A stretch of 53,370 nucleotides of DNA from Acidobacteriota bacterium. Lineage in GTDB: Bacteria; Acidobacteriota; Thermoanaerobaculia; Multivoradales; JAHEKO01. The notes below the pieces were generated by a model. That model did not search any database. It had not been told where the DNA came from and saw only the letters and a program-made list of their open reading frames with translations. The stretch is from positions 1 to 53,370 of the forward strand of contig JAJCXP010000013.1 in assembly GCA_029263375.1 (NCBI GenBank), given 5' to 3'. Numbering within the stretch: position 1 is the first letter of the stretch; the number at the start of each line of letters is the position of its first letter. The translations under genes were made by a program, and so were the position numbers. This document shows positions 1 through 9,004 of this stretch, piece by piece.

Positions 1-1604
1 TCACTGTGGCGATTCGCGCCCATCAGCTGCTCGTAGTAGCCGCGCTCGAGCTTGTTCAGGTCGCGCTGGCTGAGCTGCGATTCGGTGAGGGCGGTGAGCA
101 GGGCCGCCGGGCGCGCACCCAGGTAGGAGTAGACCGCCGGAGCGCCGAGCCCCACCAACACCAGACAGGCGATTGTGTTGAGCACCGCCGCCCTCCAGAA
201 CGGAGTCTGCTTCAGACGGAGTCCCGCCGACTTGCGCTCCTGAGGTGATCTCTTGTTCGCCTTGCCGATCGCCGAGGCGACGAGATAGAGGAACGGCCCG
301 GCCAGCAGGATCGGCACCGCCCAGACGCCGCTGGCGCCGATCAGCTCGATCCACTGGGTCATCGAATCCGCCGTCCACATCGACCAGAGCAGACAGATCA
401 CGATGAAGGTCGCCGCGGTGCGGCAGACCAGCGCCGCGTTGCCGAGGCCGGTTCGGGTCGCCCAGGTGGTGGCACGCTCGCGCCCGTGCTTGATCTCGTG
501 GAGGGAGTTCCAGACCACCAGCAGTCCGAGGACGGTCCAGAACAGGATGTCGTGGAGCTCGAGCAGCAGGGTGCCGCGTAGCCAGTACCACTGGTAGAGG
601 TGCAGGGCCCAGGTGGAGATGAAGACGAACAGCGTCGCGCCGATCAGGGCGGTCTTGTCTCCGAACCTACGGAGCTTGAAGTAGGCGGGGTAGTAGAAGA
701 GCTTCATCATGAAGTCCTTCCAGTAGATGTTGATCCGCCGCCAGAAGTCGTTGAAGCTCGAGGCCAGGTAGTACCGGTGGTGCGTCTCCGGCAGGTTGAA
801 TCCGAACAGCAGCAGCATGCCGATGATGATGTGGAACTGGCCCGAGACCCGCAGGTAGAGCAGGAACGAGCTGAGCGCGAATTGGATGAAGTCGGCCGCC
901 GAGTCGACGTCCACCGGATCGATCGTGAGGCGGGTGTACACCAACCGGTAGGCGATCAGCTGCCAGGCGCCGCGGTAGAACCACTTGGCGCCGCGCTGGT
1001 AGATCGTGAACGGCTCCTCGGAGTAGTACGTCGTCTGCATCTTCTTGAAGTCGACGACCGGGAACAGCGGAAAACACGGGTTCGGCAGCAGGAAGATGTA
1101 GGACAGAATCCACTTGAGCGGCGGTCGTTCTTTCGCGTGGCGAAGGTCGTAGACCAGGATGATCAGGCGGAACATGAAGATCGATCCGAGAATCGGCCAG
1201 ACCGCCCCCGGCACCGCCCCACTCGTGTCCGGAGAGCGCAGATAGTGAAGCACCGCCGCCGCGATCAGCAGGGCGACCACTCGGGCCGCGTAGGGCAGTG
1301 GAGCCAGGGCCAGCGCCAGCAGCACCGCGCCGATGCCCAGCACCCAGAGCGCCGCGCTCGATCCCAGCACCAGGAAGATTGCCGCGATCGACAGGGCCAG
1401 AAAGAACTGGAGCCGGTAGGCGCGGGGTAGCAGCGCATGTACCACGAAGCCGCCGAACGCCAGGACCGAAAGCTCGAGAAAGCTCCGGCTGATGATGTTG
1501 AACTCGAAGATCGCCACGATCACCAGTCCGATCTGGAGCGCGATCGCGAGCGTCTTGAGAAGTGATTCCCGGCTCAGGGGCGAGACTGTTTCAGAGCTGC
1601 TCAT
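1..1604 (-). CDS. MBOAT family O-acyltransferase (3' end cut by window)
   Basis: Polytopic membrane protein of the MBOAT/AlgI type, which moves acyl (often acetyl) groups onto extracellular polysaccharides or other acceptors. About 534 residues are visible from the ATG at 1604. They form many hydrophobic segments, the family's F-W-R-R signature (W288), and a conserved-type His (H335) inside a membrane segment that reads ALHLYQW, matching the place of the MBOAT catalytic His although the usual W-H-G is altered. The reading frame is still open at base 1, so the C-terminus is missing. It is divergent from the Wzc-type kinase gene, separated by about 160 bp. The neighbourhood makes decoration of the exopolysaccharide the likely job; the acyl group cannot be read from the sequence. 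Confidence 0.8.
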   Translation of the reverse strand, partial: MSSSETVSPLSRESLLKTLAIALQIGLVIVAIFEFNIISRSFLELSVLAFGGFVVHALLPRAYRLQFFLALSIAAIFLVLGSSAALWVLGIGAVLLALALAPLPYAARVVALLIAAAVLHYLRSPDTSGAVPGAVWPILGSIFMFRLIILVYDLRHAKERPPLKWILSYIFLLPNPCFPLFPVVDFKKMQTTYYSEEPFTIYQRGAKWFYRGAWQLIAYRLVYTRLTIDPVDVDSAADFIQFALSSFLLYLRVSGQFHIIIGMLLLFGFNLPETHHRYYLASSFNDFWRRINIYWKDFMMKLFYYPAYFKLRRFGDKTALIGATLFVFISTWALHLYQWYWLRGTLLLELHDILFWTVLGLLVVWNSLHEIKHGRERATTWATRTGLGNAALVCRTAATFIVICLLWSMWTADSMTQWIELIGASGVWAVPILLAGPFLYLVASAIGKANKRSPQERKSAGLRLKQTPFWRAAVLNTIACLVLVGLGAPAVYSYLGARPAALLTALTESQLSQRDLNKLERGYYEQLMGANRHS

Positions 1605-1668
1605 AGTTGACGTTTTTTCCGGGTTGGGGAGGTTGCGGCTAACGCTGTGGTGCGCTAAACGGCCGCCG

Positions 1669-1674
1669 ATTATA
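1669..1674 (-). promoter_or_regulatory. Candidate -10 element for the MBOAT gene
   Basis: A perfect TATAAT reads on the minus strand at 1674-1669, 64 bp before the MBOAT start. No good -35 is seen 16-19 bp upstream, so this is a candidate only. Confidence 0.35.
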
Positions 1675-1705
1675 CAGATTTCGGCCCTGAGCTGTGCGAC
1701 GGCTG

Positions 1706-1714
1706 TGCTACACT
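1706..1714 (+). promoter_or_regulatory. Candidate extended -10 for the Wzc-like gene
   Basis: TGC-TACACT reads as an extended -10 (TGn plus hexamer) 48 bp before the ATG at 1763. There is no recognisable -35. With the minus-strand TATAAT nearby it would make a compact divergent promoter region. Confidence 0.3.
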
Positions 1715-1762
1715 TGCCCGTTCACGGGTTCGGAGCTCCCGCCTTCCAGAGGTCCCCTGAGA

Positions 1763-4087
1763 ATGTCTGATGATGTAAATCCGCAGGATGCGAGCGAAGG
1801 ACCCGGAGAGCTGCTGCCGCAGCTCTACCAGCGTCCCGGAGCGCTCGCACGCGTTCGTCCAGAGCCGCCGATCCCGGAGCCCGAGGATGAGGCGATCTCG
1901 TTTCGGAAGCTCCTGCAGGTCGTCGAGCGCCGCAAGTGGCTGATCCTCGCGGTCGCCGCTACCGTTCTGGCGATCGGGCTCCTGCAGACCTTCACGGCGA
2001 CACCGATCTACCGCGCCTCGGCGATCGTGCAGATCGATCCCGAGGGTCCACAGGTGCTGCCGTACGAGTCGGTCACGGAAGCGCAGGTGACGCCGCGCAG
2101 CGCCGAGGCGTACCTCTGGACGCAGACCCGCAAGCTGCGCACGCGCACGCTCGCGAAGCGGGTGATCGAGAAGCTCGAGCTCGAGCAGAACCCCGCCTTC
2201 ACCGAGCCGGTCAGCCAGGGGGCGATCCTGGACGTGGTCAAGTGGGCGCGGGGCAAGGTCAAGTCGCTCATGACCCGACCGGAGTCGACCGAGGGCGAGT
2301 CGACCGAGGCCGACCGGTTTCTCGAGAGCGTCGACGCGGCGCTGTTGCGTGACACGCGGCTGATCGAGGTCAGCTACTCGGCGCCGAGCCGTCGCCTGGC
2401 CGCCGACGTCGCCAACACGATTGTCGAGGAGTTCATCCAGGCGAACTACGACAGCAGCCGGGCGGTCTCCGACAAGGCCACCGAGTTCCTGGAGGCGCAG
2501 CTCAAGACGCTCAAGGCGAAGATCGAGAAGTCGGAGAAGGCGCTCATCGACTATGCCCGTGCCAACGACATCGTCAACGTCGGTGATCGCGAGACGGTCA
2601 ACCTCGGGAAGCTCGCCGATCTCACGGACGAGATGACGCGCGTCGAGAACGAGCTGCACGAGAAGACCGCGCTCTGGGAGTCGGTCCGAGACGCCACGCC
2701 GGAGAACTTTCCGACCCAGCTGCAGACGCCGCTGATCGACGACCTTTCGCGCCGCCTGTCGTTGCAGGAAGAGCAGCTCGCGTCGCTGAGCGCCGATCAC
2801 GGCCCCAACTGGCCGCAGGTGATCTCCACCGAGCGCGAGGTCGAAGAGCTGCGCAAGCAACTGACGAACGAGAAGTGGCGCGCTATTCGAGCGGCGCGCT
2901 CGGATTACCAGGTTGCCGTCGACCGTTATCGGAAGCTCACCCGTTCGGCCGAGAGCCAGCGCCAGATCGTCGACCGGTTGAACGAGGATTCGATCGAGCT
3001 CAACATCCTCAAGCGCGATGTCGAGACCAACCGCGCGATCTACGATGGTCTCCTGCAGCGCCTGAAGGAGACCGGCGTCAGCTCGGCGCTCGACTCGAAC
3101 AGCATCCAGATGGTGGAGCAGGCCGACCCGCCGCGGGGGGTGACCTCGCCCAAGAAGAGTCGCGACGCCGTGCTGGCGTTGCTTCTCGGCCTGTTCCTGG
3201 GAGTCGGCACCGCCTTCGCCGTCGAGGGCATGGACAACTCGCTCAAGACGGCCGAGGACGTTCTGCAGCACCTGCGCCTGCCCACGCTCGGCATGATCCC
3301 TTCGCTGGACGCGAGCGAGAGGCGTAGGAAGAAGCGCTTCGCATGGCTCCGGCCGACCCCGGAGCGAACGCCGATCCTGGCGCTCGAGGATCCGATCGCG
3401 AACCCGGAGTGGTCCCTGGAGGCGTACCGTTCGCTGCGGACTTCGATCCTGCTGTCGCACTCGGGCAAGCCGCCTCAGACGATCCAGATCACCTCGGCCC
3501 TGCCCGGCGAGGGCAAGAGCACGACGGTGGCCAACGTCGCGTTGACGCTGGCACAGACCGGCGCCCGAACGCTGGTGATCGACCTGGACCTGCGCCGGCC
3601 GACGATGGGAAGACTCTTCAACGTCTCGGAAGAGAACGGCATGAGCACCTTCCTGTCGGGGAACTCGGATCTGTCGTCGCAGGTGATCCAGACCGCCTAT
3701 CCGAATCTGTTCGTGGTGCCGGCGGGACCGGCGGCGCCGAATCCCGCCGAGCTGATCAGCTCGGAGCGCATGGGCCACGGCCTGAAGCTGCTCGAAGAGT
3801 ACTTCTCGTACATCGTGATCGACACGCCTCCGGCGCTGGAGATCACCGACGCGGTGGCGCTCTCGCCCTGTGTCGACGGTGTCATCCTGGTCGCGCGATC
3901 CGGCCGCACGCCCCGCGATGCGGTGCGGCGTGCGAGTCAGCGCCTACAGGCGGTCGGGGCGACCATGCTCGGCGTCCTTCTGAACGACGTCGACATGTCG
4001 ACCACCGAATACGGCTACTACGGTCGAGACTACTACCGTAGCGCCTATGGGTCCGGCGGATCCGGTCGCCGCTCGAGCGCCGCCTGA
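1763..4087 (+). CDS. Polysaccharide co-polymerase / tyrosine autokinase (Wzc-like)
   Basis: A 774-residue bacterial tyrosine kinase fused to a Wzz-type chain-length domain. Such proteins sit in the inner membrane and control polymerisation and export of exopolysaccharide through cycles of Tyr phosphorylation. Visible parts: first membrane segment near residues 60-80, a long coiled-coil periplasmic region (about 230-460), a second membrane segment near 480-500, then the P-loop ATPase with Walker A (GEGKST, K585), Walker A' (D607, D609) and Walker B (VIDTPP, D687). The C-terminus has a tyrosine cluster (Y-G-Y-Y, D-Y-Y, S-A-Y) typical of the autophosphorylated tail. Start at ATG 1763 is preferred because an AGAGG lies about 10 nt upstream; an in-frame ATG at 1694 would add 23 unlike residues. 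The polymerase-like gene follows 28 bp downstream. Confidence 0.93.
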   Translation: MSDDVNPQDASEGPGELLPQLYQRPGALARVRPEPPIPEPEDEAISFRKLLQVVERRKWLILAVAATVLAIGLLQTFTATPIYRASAIVQIDPEGPQVLPYESVTEAQVTPRSAEAYLWTQTRKLRTRTLAKRVIEKLELEQNPAFTEPVSQGAILDVVKWARGKVKSLMTRPESTEGESTEADRFLESVDAALLRDTRLIEVSYSAPSRRLAADVANTIVEEFIQANYDSSRAVSDKATEFLEAQLKTLKAKIEKSEKALIDYARANDIVNVGDRETVNLGKLADLTDEMTRVENELHEKTALWESVRDATPENFPTQLQTPLIDDLSRRLSLQEEQLASLSADHGPNWPQVISTEREVEELRKQLTNEKWRAIRAARSDYQVAVDRYRKLTRSAESQRQIVDRLNEDSIELNILKRDVETNRAIYDGLLQRLKETGVSSALDSNSIQMVEQADPPRGVTSPKKSRDAVLALLLGLFLGVGTAFAVEGMDNSLKTAEDVLQHLRLPTLGMIPSLDASERRRKKRFAWLRPTPERTPILALEDPIANPEWSLEAYRSLRTSILLSHSGKPPQTIQITSALPGEGKSTTVANVALTLAQTGARTLVIDLDLRRPTMGRLFNVSEENGMSTFLSGNSDLSSQVIQTAYPNLFVVPAGPAAPNPAELISSERMGHGLKLLEEYFSYIVIDTPPALEITDAVALSPCVDGVILVARSGRTPRDAVRRASQRLQAVGATMLGVLLNDVDMSTTEYGYYGRDYYRSAYGSGGSGRRSSAA

Positions 4088-4115
4088 GGATCTCGGCTCC
4101 TCGTAAGCCTGCGCG

Positions 4116-5423
4116 ATGGTCGAGACCGCACGGGTAGCTGACAGCTCTGAGCCTCCGAGGCGATCGGGTCCGGCGTTCGCGCTGACCCTGCTGCTGATGG
4201 CTGCGCAGCTGGTGGCGCTGCTGCGCTACGGCGCGACCGAGCTCTGGACGCTCTACGCGATCTTCTTGATCGTCGGGCTGATCTGCCTGGTCGCGGTGCT
4301 CTTTCTCCGACCGCTGCCGCCCCTCACCCCGGCCAGGATCGGTCTGCTGGTCGTCGGGGTGGCGCTGTTGGCCCAGACCGCGCTGCAGCCGACCCTCTAC
4401 GGTCGCGGCTACGCCTTGGCCTCGCTCGGCTGGCTGGTGCTCTTCCTGGCCGGCTGGTTCACCTTCGTCGACGAGCGCGCGCCGCGCTGGCTGATGGCGG
4501 GCCTGATCCTGCTCGCTGCCTTCGAGACGATCTTCGGCCTGGTCCAGGCGCTCGGCGGCGTCGACTACATCTTCGGCTACTTTAGGGGCCGCGGCCGGAT
4601 CGCCACCGGCACGCTGATCGCCCGCGCCCACTATGCCGGGTTGTTGAACATGCTGTTGCCGCTCTATCTGTCCTACGTCGTGGTCGGCGTCGGTGGGCGC
4701 GGCGGCTCCAGTCGCGGTGAAGCGCGCGCGCGACTCTGGTTCTTCGTCTTGGCAGGCTCGTTCGTCGGCCTCGCGGTCGTGCTATCGCTGTCGCGAGGAG
4801 GCGTGATCGCCCTGGTGATGACCCTGCTCTTCATGACCGTCATGAGCCGTTTGCGCCACCGCCGAGTGAAGGGCTCGAATCTGGCGGGAGCCGCGCCGCT
4901 GGTTCTACTGCTCGCGGTGATCGCTCTGGGTGGCGCCGTCGGGCTCGACGCGCTGTTGGAGCGGTTCGACCCGGATGACGTCGGCGGCCGACCGACGATC
5001 TATCGAACCACCGTGGAAATGATCGCCGACCACCCGGTGACCGGCGTCGGCCCGGGCATGTTCGAGTGGCGGTTCCCGGCCTACCGACCCGGGCATCTGG
5101 TCAACAAGCGGTTCGTCCACGTCCACAACGACTACCTGGAGATCGCCGTGGAGTGGGGCGTGCCGCTGGCGCTCCTGTTCTGGATCTTCGTCGGCTGGCG
5201 CTGCTTCGCGGCCAGTCGCGTGTTTCTCGAAACGCGTAGCCCCTGGCGAGGCACGGTGGCCCTGGCGTCAGCCGCGGGCATCTTCTCGATCCTGGTTCAC
5301 AGCCTGGTCGACTTCAACCTGCACATCCCGGCAAACCTGATGGCGTTCGCTATCCTGCTGGCGCTGGCGGCCTGGGCCGCCGAGGCCGAGTCGAGATCGC
5401 GCCGACAGAGGAACGACCCATGA
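4116..5423 (+). CDS. O-antigen ligase / Wzy-like polymerase
   Basis: A 435-residue integral membrane protein with around 11-12 hydrophobic segments and the Wzy_C (O-antigen ligase) region. The large loop at about residues 285-345 carries the family pattern GVGPGMF followed by V-H-N-D-Y-L-E (H337). These enzymes polymerise lipid-linked repeat units or ligate glycan to lipid A in the periplasm. The place between a Wzc-like kinase and a TPR protein fits polymerase better than ligase, but sequence alone does not separate the two. Its stop codon overlaps the next start (ATGA), so translation is probably coupled. Confidence 0.85.
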   Translation: MVETARVADSSEPPRRSGPAFALTLLLMAAQLVALLRYGATELWTLYAIFLIVGLICLVAVLFLRPLPPLTPARIGLLVVGVALLAQTALQPTLYGRGYALASLGWLVLFLAGWFTFVDERAPRWLMAGLILLAAFETIFGLVQALGGVDYIFGYFRGRGRIATGTLIARAHYAGLLNMLLPLYLSYVVVGVGGRGGSSRGEARARLWFFVLAGSFVGLAVVLSLSRGGVIALVMTLLFMTVMSRLRHRRVKGSNLAGAAPLVLLLAVIALGGAVGLDALLERFDPDDVGGRPTIYRTTVEMIADHPVTGVGPGMFEWRFPAYRPGHLVNKRFVHVHNDYLEIAVEWGVPLALLFWIFVGWRCFAASRVFLETRSPWRGTVALASAAGIFSILVHSLVDFNLHIPANLMAFAILLALAAWAAEAESRSRRQRNDP

Positions 5424-6676
5424 CCGGCTGGGTGGTGCGGGGGATCCTGGCTCTGAGCCTGTTGACCGCGGGATGGCACGTATTCCAGCAGCTGGTAGCG
5501 CGTCAGGCGTCACGCTTCCTCGCCGGCACCGGAGCGTTCGAGGAAGCGTTGCGTTGGGATCCCGACGGCGGCGACTATCACCTGGCGCTCGGCCTCCACT
5601 ACCAGGCGCAGCTCGATCCGGAGCTGGCCGAGCAGGCTCGCCCACACCTCGAGCGCGCCGCCGAGCTCAACCCGTATGAGCCGCGCACGCTTCAGGAGCT
5701 TGCCAGCCTGTACGAGTTGACCGACCAGCGGCAGCTGGCGGAGGAGGCTCATCTGAAGGCGGTCGGTCTGCGGCCGACCAACGGCGACCTGCTCTGGCGG
5801 GTCGGGAACTTCTACCTCCGTTCAGGCGAGCTGCCCAAGGCACTGGCCCAGCTGGCGCGGGCGATGGCGGCCGATCCCGGGCTGGTTCGCACCGCCGCCG
5901 ATCTGCTACTCGGCGTCGGCGTCCCACCCGCCGAGGTGGAGCGGCTGGTGCCGCCGGATCCGAACGCCCAACGCCGTCTCCTGGGCGTGCTCGCAGGGCG
6001 CCTCGAGCGGGAGCCGCCGGCAGGCCTTCTGTTCACGACGCTCCAGGTCTGGCGCCGGCAGCTGGCGTCGGGGTCGCTGACGGTGCCCGAGGGCACCTTC
6101 TTGATCAACCGGCTGGCTCGGGCCGGTCTGGTCGACGTTGCCCAGCGGGAGTGGGCGGCTCTCAACGCCGCCAACGGCTCCCCGGATCCGTTGTTCGTGG
6201 AGGGGGGCAACCGAGTTTGGAACGGCGACTTCGAACGCCCTGTTTTTGGCGGCGATCTCGACTGGGTCCTGCCCTCGGCCGCCAGCTACAGGGCGGTGGT
6301 CGCCGCAGGCGCCGGGCCCGACGGATCGGCCGCGCTGCGGGTCGAGATCGATGGCAAAGTGCCAAGCGGTCTCAGGCGCGCCCAGCAGCAGGTGGTCCTC
6401 GAACCGGGGCGCGAGTACACGCTGAGCGCGTGGGCTCGGGCGGAGGGCTTCGGCGGTGCGGAATCTCCCCGGCTGCAGGTCACGGCGGCCGGCGCGCGTC
6501 GCCCGGTCGCCACCCTGGACGCGCCCGCCCTCGACGGTCAGTGGCACGAGGGCCGGGTGCGCTTCAGAGCACCGGACAAGACGGGCTTGTTTGTCGTAGG
6601 ATTGGTCGATTCGTTGGAAAACGCGAGGGAGGGGATCGTATGGATCGACTCAATTCTACTGAGCTTGGCCGAGTAG
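5420..6676 (+). CDS. TPR protein with C-terminal jelly-roll-like domain
   Basis: A 418-residue protein that starts at ATG 5420 inside the previous stop codon. It has one N-terminal hydrophobic anchor (about 5-22), then helical repeats of TPR type (about 30-150; patterns such as LERAAELNP and ALAQLARAMAADP), a linker, and a C-terminal region from about residue 255 with FERPVFGGDLDW and alternating beta strands like a carbohydrate-binding jelly roll. TPR partners next to Wzy/ligase genes are common in exopolysaccharide loci and probably scaffold the envelope complex. The glycan-binding role of the C-terminus is inferred. Its last 37 bp overlap the next gene. Confidence 0.7.
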   Translation: MTGWVVRGILALSLLTAGWHVFQQLVARQASRFLAGTGAFEEALRWDPDGGDYHLALGLHYQAQLDPELAEQARPHLERAAELNPYEPRTLQELASLYELTDQRQLAEEAHLKAVGLRPTNGDLLWRVGNFYLRSGELPKALAQLARAMAADPGLVRTAADLLLGVGVPPAEVERLVPPDPNAQRRLLGVLAGRLEREPPAGLLFTTLQVWRRQLASGSLTVPEGTFLINRLARAGLVDVAQREWAALNAANGSPDPLFVEGGNRVWNGDFERPVFGGDLDWVLPSAASYRAVVAAGAGPDGSAALRVEIDGKVPSGLRRAQQQVVLEPGREYTLSAWARAEGFGGAESPRLQVTAAGARRPVATLDAPALDGQWHEGRVRFRAPDKTGLFVVGLVDSLENAREGIVWIDSILLSLAE

Positions 6677-7014
6677 ACGGGCGTGAGTGGCGCCGCTACT
6701 GCCCGCGCTGCGCCGCACCCACGACGGCACGGCTCGCGGCAGTCCGCGGACCTTACGAGTCTTTGGTGCGCCGCCTGCTCCATAAGCAGCGCCTCGAGTG
6801 CGGCGTCTGCGGGCTGCGTCTGAGCGGTCTCGCATCTTTGGAGACCGCGACCCCTGAGAGGAGGGCACCGCTCGGCTCGAGGTTCCTGAAGCCTTCCGAC
6901 GGCCGTGGCTCGAGCCGGCTGCTCCGGGACCTGAGAACAGCGGAGCTCGATCGCGAGCTGGGAGCACCGGTGCGTCCGATCGGCCCGCGACGCGGGGGCT
7001 CGGTCGACGACTGA
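6640..7014 (+). CDS. Small zinc-ribbon protein
   Basis: A 124-residue protein with two Cys pairs, C21-P-R-C24 and C54-G-V-C57, the layout of a zinc ribbon, with a basic linker between. The C-terminal half is Arg-rich and low in structure. The start is well supported: a strong purine tract (AGGGAGGGG) lies 5 nt before ATG 6640, inside the end of the TPR gene, and the stop overlaps the next ATG (TGATG at 7012-7016). There is no signal peptide or membrane segment, so it is cytoplasmic. I do not recognise the family; a zinc-stabilised adaptor or regulator of the locus is possible. Confidence 0.7.
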   Translation: MDRLNSTELGRVDGREWRRYCPRCAAPTTARLAAVRGPYESLVRRLLHKQRLECGVCGLRLSGLASLETATPERRAPLGSRFLKPSDGRGSSRLLRDLRTAELDRELGAPVRPIGPRRGGSVDD

Positions 7015-7697
7015 TGAAGTTGCCGCTGGCTCTATTCTGCCTCCTGGTGGGCTCAGCAGGCGTAGCGCCGGCAGCGACACTCGAAGTACACACGCAGCCT
7101 GAGGTCGAGGTCTACTGGGAGGGCGTCCTGTTGGCGACCACGGATGCCGATGGTGTCCTGATGGTCGAGGACGTGCCCGAGGGCCCGTTCGATCTCGAGC
7201 TCCGCAAGCCCGGCTATGAGTCGCTCACGACGCGTGTGCAGATCGGCCAGGGAACGACTCGGATGGAGCGCGAGCTGGTGGCGCTTGCTCAACCGGTCGC
7301 GCCGCCGGTCGAACGCCCGGAACCGGCTGCCGAACCCGGGACGCCTGCCGCCGAGCAGCCCGGCTCGGCCACCCCGGCCGTCCGCGTCTCAGCCGGAGGC
7401 TGGCTGGCTCTGATCGCGACGCTCGGGCTGCTGGCCGCTGCCGTGCTGCGTGTGCTGCGCTCGCGGCAACGGACTCCGGCTGCACCGCCGCCACCGTCGG
7501 CGTCGAGAGTCACCCGCGAACCGGCCGGCGGTAGAACTTTCGAGGCGGCGAAACCGAGTGGCGGCACCTTCCTCAGTGAGCTGCGGCAGCGAGAGCGAGC
7601 CATGGACGATCTGGTCGACGTGTCGAGCGCCGAAGCCTCGGGCGGCAACGTCGAAAACGACGATGTCGTCGACGTCGTCTGGAAAGAAGTCGACTGA
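7014..7697 (+). CDS. PEGA-domain membrane protein
   Basis: A 227-residue protein with a signal peptide (about 1-21, ending A-P-A-A), a PEGA-like beta domain at about 22-90 (VYWEGVLLA, VPEGPFDLELRKPGY), a Pro/Ala/Glu-rich linker, one membrane helix near 125-145 followed by R-x-R, and a short acidic cytoplasmic tail. PEGA domains are surface or periplasmic beta modules tied to envelope and S-layer functions. The ATG overlaps the upstream stop, so it is the last gene of the block that starts with the Wzc-like gene. Exact role unknown. Confidence 0.7.
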   Translation: MKLPLALFCLLVGSAGVAPAATLEVHTQPEVEVYWEGVLLATTDADGVLMVEDVPEGPFDLELRKPGYESLTTRVQIGQGTTRMERELVALAQPVAPPVERPEPAAEPGTPAAEQPGSATPAVRVSAGGWLALIATLGLLAAAVLRVLRSRQRTPAAPPPPSASRVTREPAGGRTFEAAKPSGGTFLSELRQRERAMDDLVDVSSAEASGGNVENDDVVDVVWKEVD

Positions 7698-7711
7698 TCG
7701 GCTCGGCGCTC

Positions 7712-7740
7712 TTGTCTTTCTGTCCGGGCTCTGGCATTAT
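7712..7740 (+). promoter_or_regulatory. Candidate promoter for the WecA-like gene
   Basis: TTGTCT (7712-7717), a 17-bp spacer and CATTAT (7735-7740) preceded by TGG, which makes an extended -10. It lies 45 bp before the ATG at 7785 in an AT-richer gap. Each hexamer matches the sigma-70 consensus at four of six bases. Confidence 0.4.
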
Positions 7741-7784
7741 CCCGTAAGTCCTTGTAGCGGTTATATTTATATAGAGATGATTCG

Positions 7785-8957
7785 ATGGCTTTGAGTTTGG
7801 CACTGGCGTCTGTGACCTCCGCGATCATCGCGGCTGTGGTCGCCAGTTTGCTCGTTCCCCTGGCGATCCGCCTGGCCGAGGTGCTCGACGCCATCGACCA
7901 TCCGAACGAGCGCAAGATGCAGGCCCAGTCGACGCCGCGCCTCGGTGGCATCGCGATCTTCATGGCGCTCTCGATCAGCGGCGTCGGCGTCAGTCTCGCC
8001 TACGGCTACAACCCCGTGGCCGGGAGCCCGAACGACGAACTGCTGTCGATCATGCTCGCCACCGGAATGATCTTCCTGCTGGGCGTGGTCGACGATATCG
8101 TCGGCGCCTCGGTGGTGCAGAAGCTCGCGGTCCAGGTCGCGGCGGCGGTGCTCCTGGTACGCGCCGGTGTGGTGATCGAGAACGTCGGCGGCGTCGAGCT
8201 CGGAATCTGGGGGCCGCTGCTCTCGATCCTGTGGGTCGTCGGCGTCACCAACGCGATCAATCTGCTCGACGGTCTGGACGGGCTGGCGAGCGGCGTGGTC
8301 GCGATCATCGCCTCGAGCTTCCTGGTAGTCGCGGTGCTGCAGCCGAACCGTGAGCTGACGGTGATATTCAGTGCCGCGATCGTGGGCGCCTGCCTTGGCT
8401 TCCTCCGGCACAACTGGGCGCCGGCCCGGGTTTTCATGGGTGACAGCGGCTCACTGACTCTCGGCTTCCTGATGGCGGCGCTGAGCATCCAGTCGGCTTC
8501 CAAGACGATCACCACGATTACCGTTCTGGTGCCGATCCTGGCGCTCGGGCTGCCGGTGGTGGACACCCTTGTGGTCATGCTCGTGCGGTTGACGCGCAGG
8601 AACCGTGGTCATCTGGGCAGGCGTGTGGTTGGCATGTTCAGGCCGGACCGGGAGCACTTCCATCACATCCTCGAGCGTGTCGGCGTCTCTCGCAAGCGAA
8701 TCGTGCTGGGCATCTACAGCCTGGTGTTCGCCTTCTGCGTGTTCGGCCTGGTGGCCGTCAGCACCAAACAACTCGGATTGTGGCTGCTCGTGCTCGAGCT
8801 CCTCGTGGTTCTCGGGGTGCGGTCCGTAGTGGCGCTGCACTCGCGTTCCAAGCGCCTACGCGAAGCCCAGGTGCCTTCCAACGTCCAGGAGTTCACCGGG
8901 TCGTCGCAGTCGCGGACGGAGCCCGAGACGCCCCATCAGGCCTCGACATCCGCCTGA
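7785..8957 (+). CDS. Undecaprenyl-phosphate sugar-1-phosphate transferase (WecA/MraY family)
   Basis: A 390-residue polytopic enzyme that starts glycan synthesis by moving a sugar-1-phosphate (GlcNAc-1-P in WecA/TagO) from a UDP-sugar to undecaprenyl phosphate at the inner membrane. All family signatures can be seen: the DD pair (D103-D104), N156-x2-N159-x2-D162-G-x-D165-G, F-M-G-D-S (D220) and a His cluster H291-F-H-H294 in the last cytoplasmic loop. About ten membrane segments. The C-terminal 40 residues are Ser/Gln/Glu-rich and look disordered. In this locus it is the likely initiating enzyme. WecA is favoured over MraY because of the HFHH loop and the context. Confidence 0.92.
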   Translation: MALSLALASVTSAIIAAVVASLLVPLAIRLAEVLDAIDHPNERKMQAQSTPRLGGIAIFMALSISGVGVSLAYGYNPVAGSPNDELLSIMLATGMIFLLGVVDDIVGASVVQKLAVQVAAAVLLVRAGVVIENVGGVELGIWGPLLSILWVVGVTNAINLLDGLDGLASGVVAIIASSFLVVAVLQPNRELTVIFSAAIVGACLGFLRHNWAPARVFMGDSGSLTLGFLMAALSIQSASKTITTITVLVPILALGLPVVDTLVVMLVRLTRRNRGHLGRRVVGMFRPDREHFHHILERVGVSRKRIVLGIYSLVFAFCVFGLVAVSTKQLGLWLLVLELLVVLGVRSVVALHSRSKRLREAQVPSNVQEFTGSSQSRTEPETPHQASTSA

Positions 8958-9004
8958 GTGGCCTGGCTCAGCTTCCCAGGCCGCATGGCAGAGCGACAGC
9001 GTCC

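Noticed and set aside
1670-3778. A 702-residue open frame on the minus strand opposite the Wzc-like gene
   Set aside because: Arg/Leu/Gly-rich with no motifs; it is the complement of a well-supported kinase gene and typical of GC-rich codon shadows.
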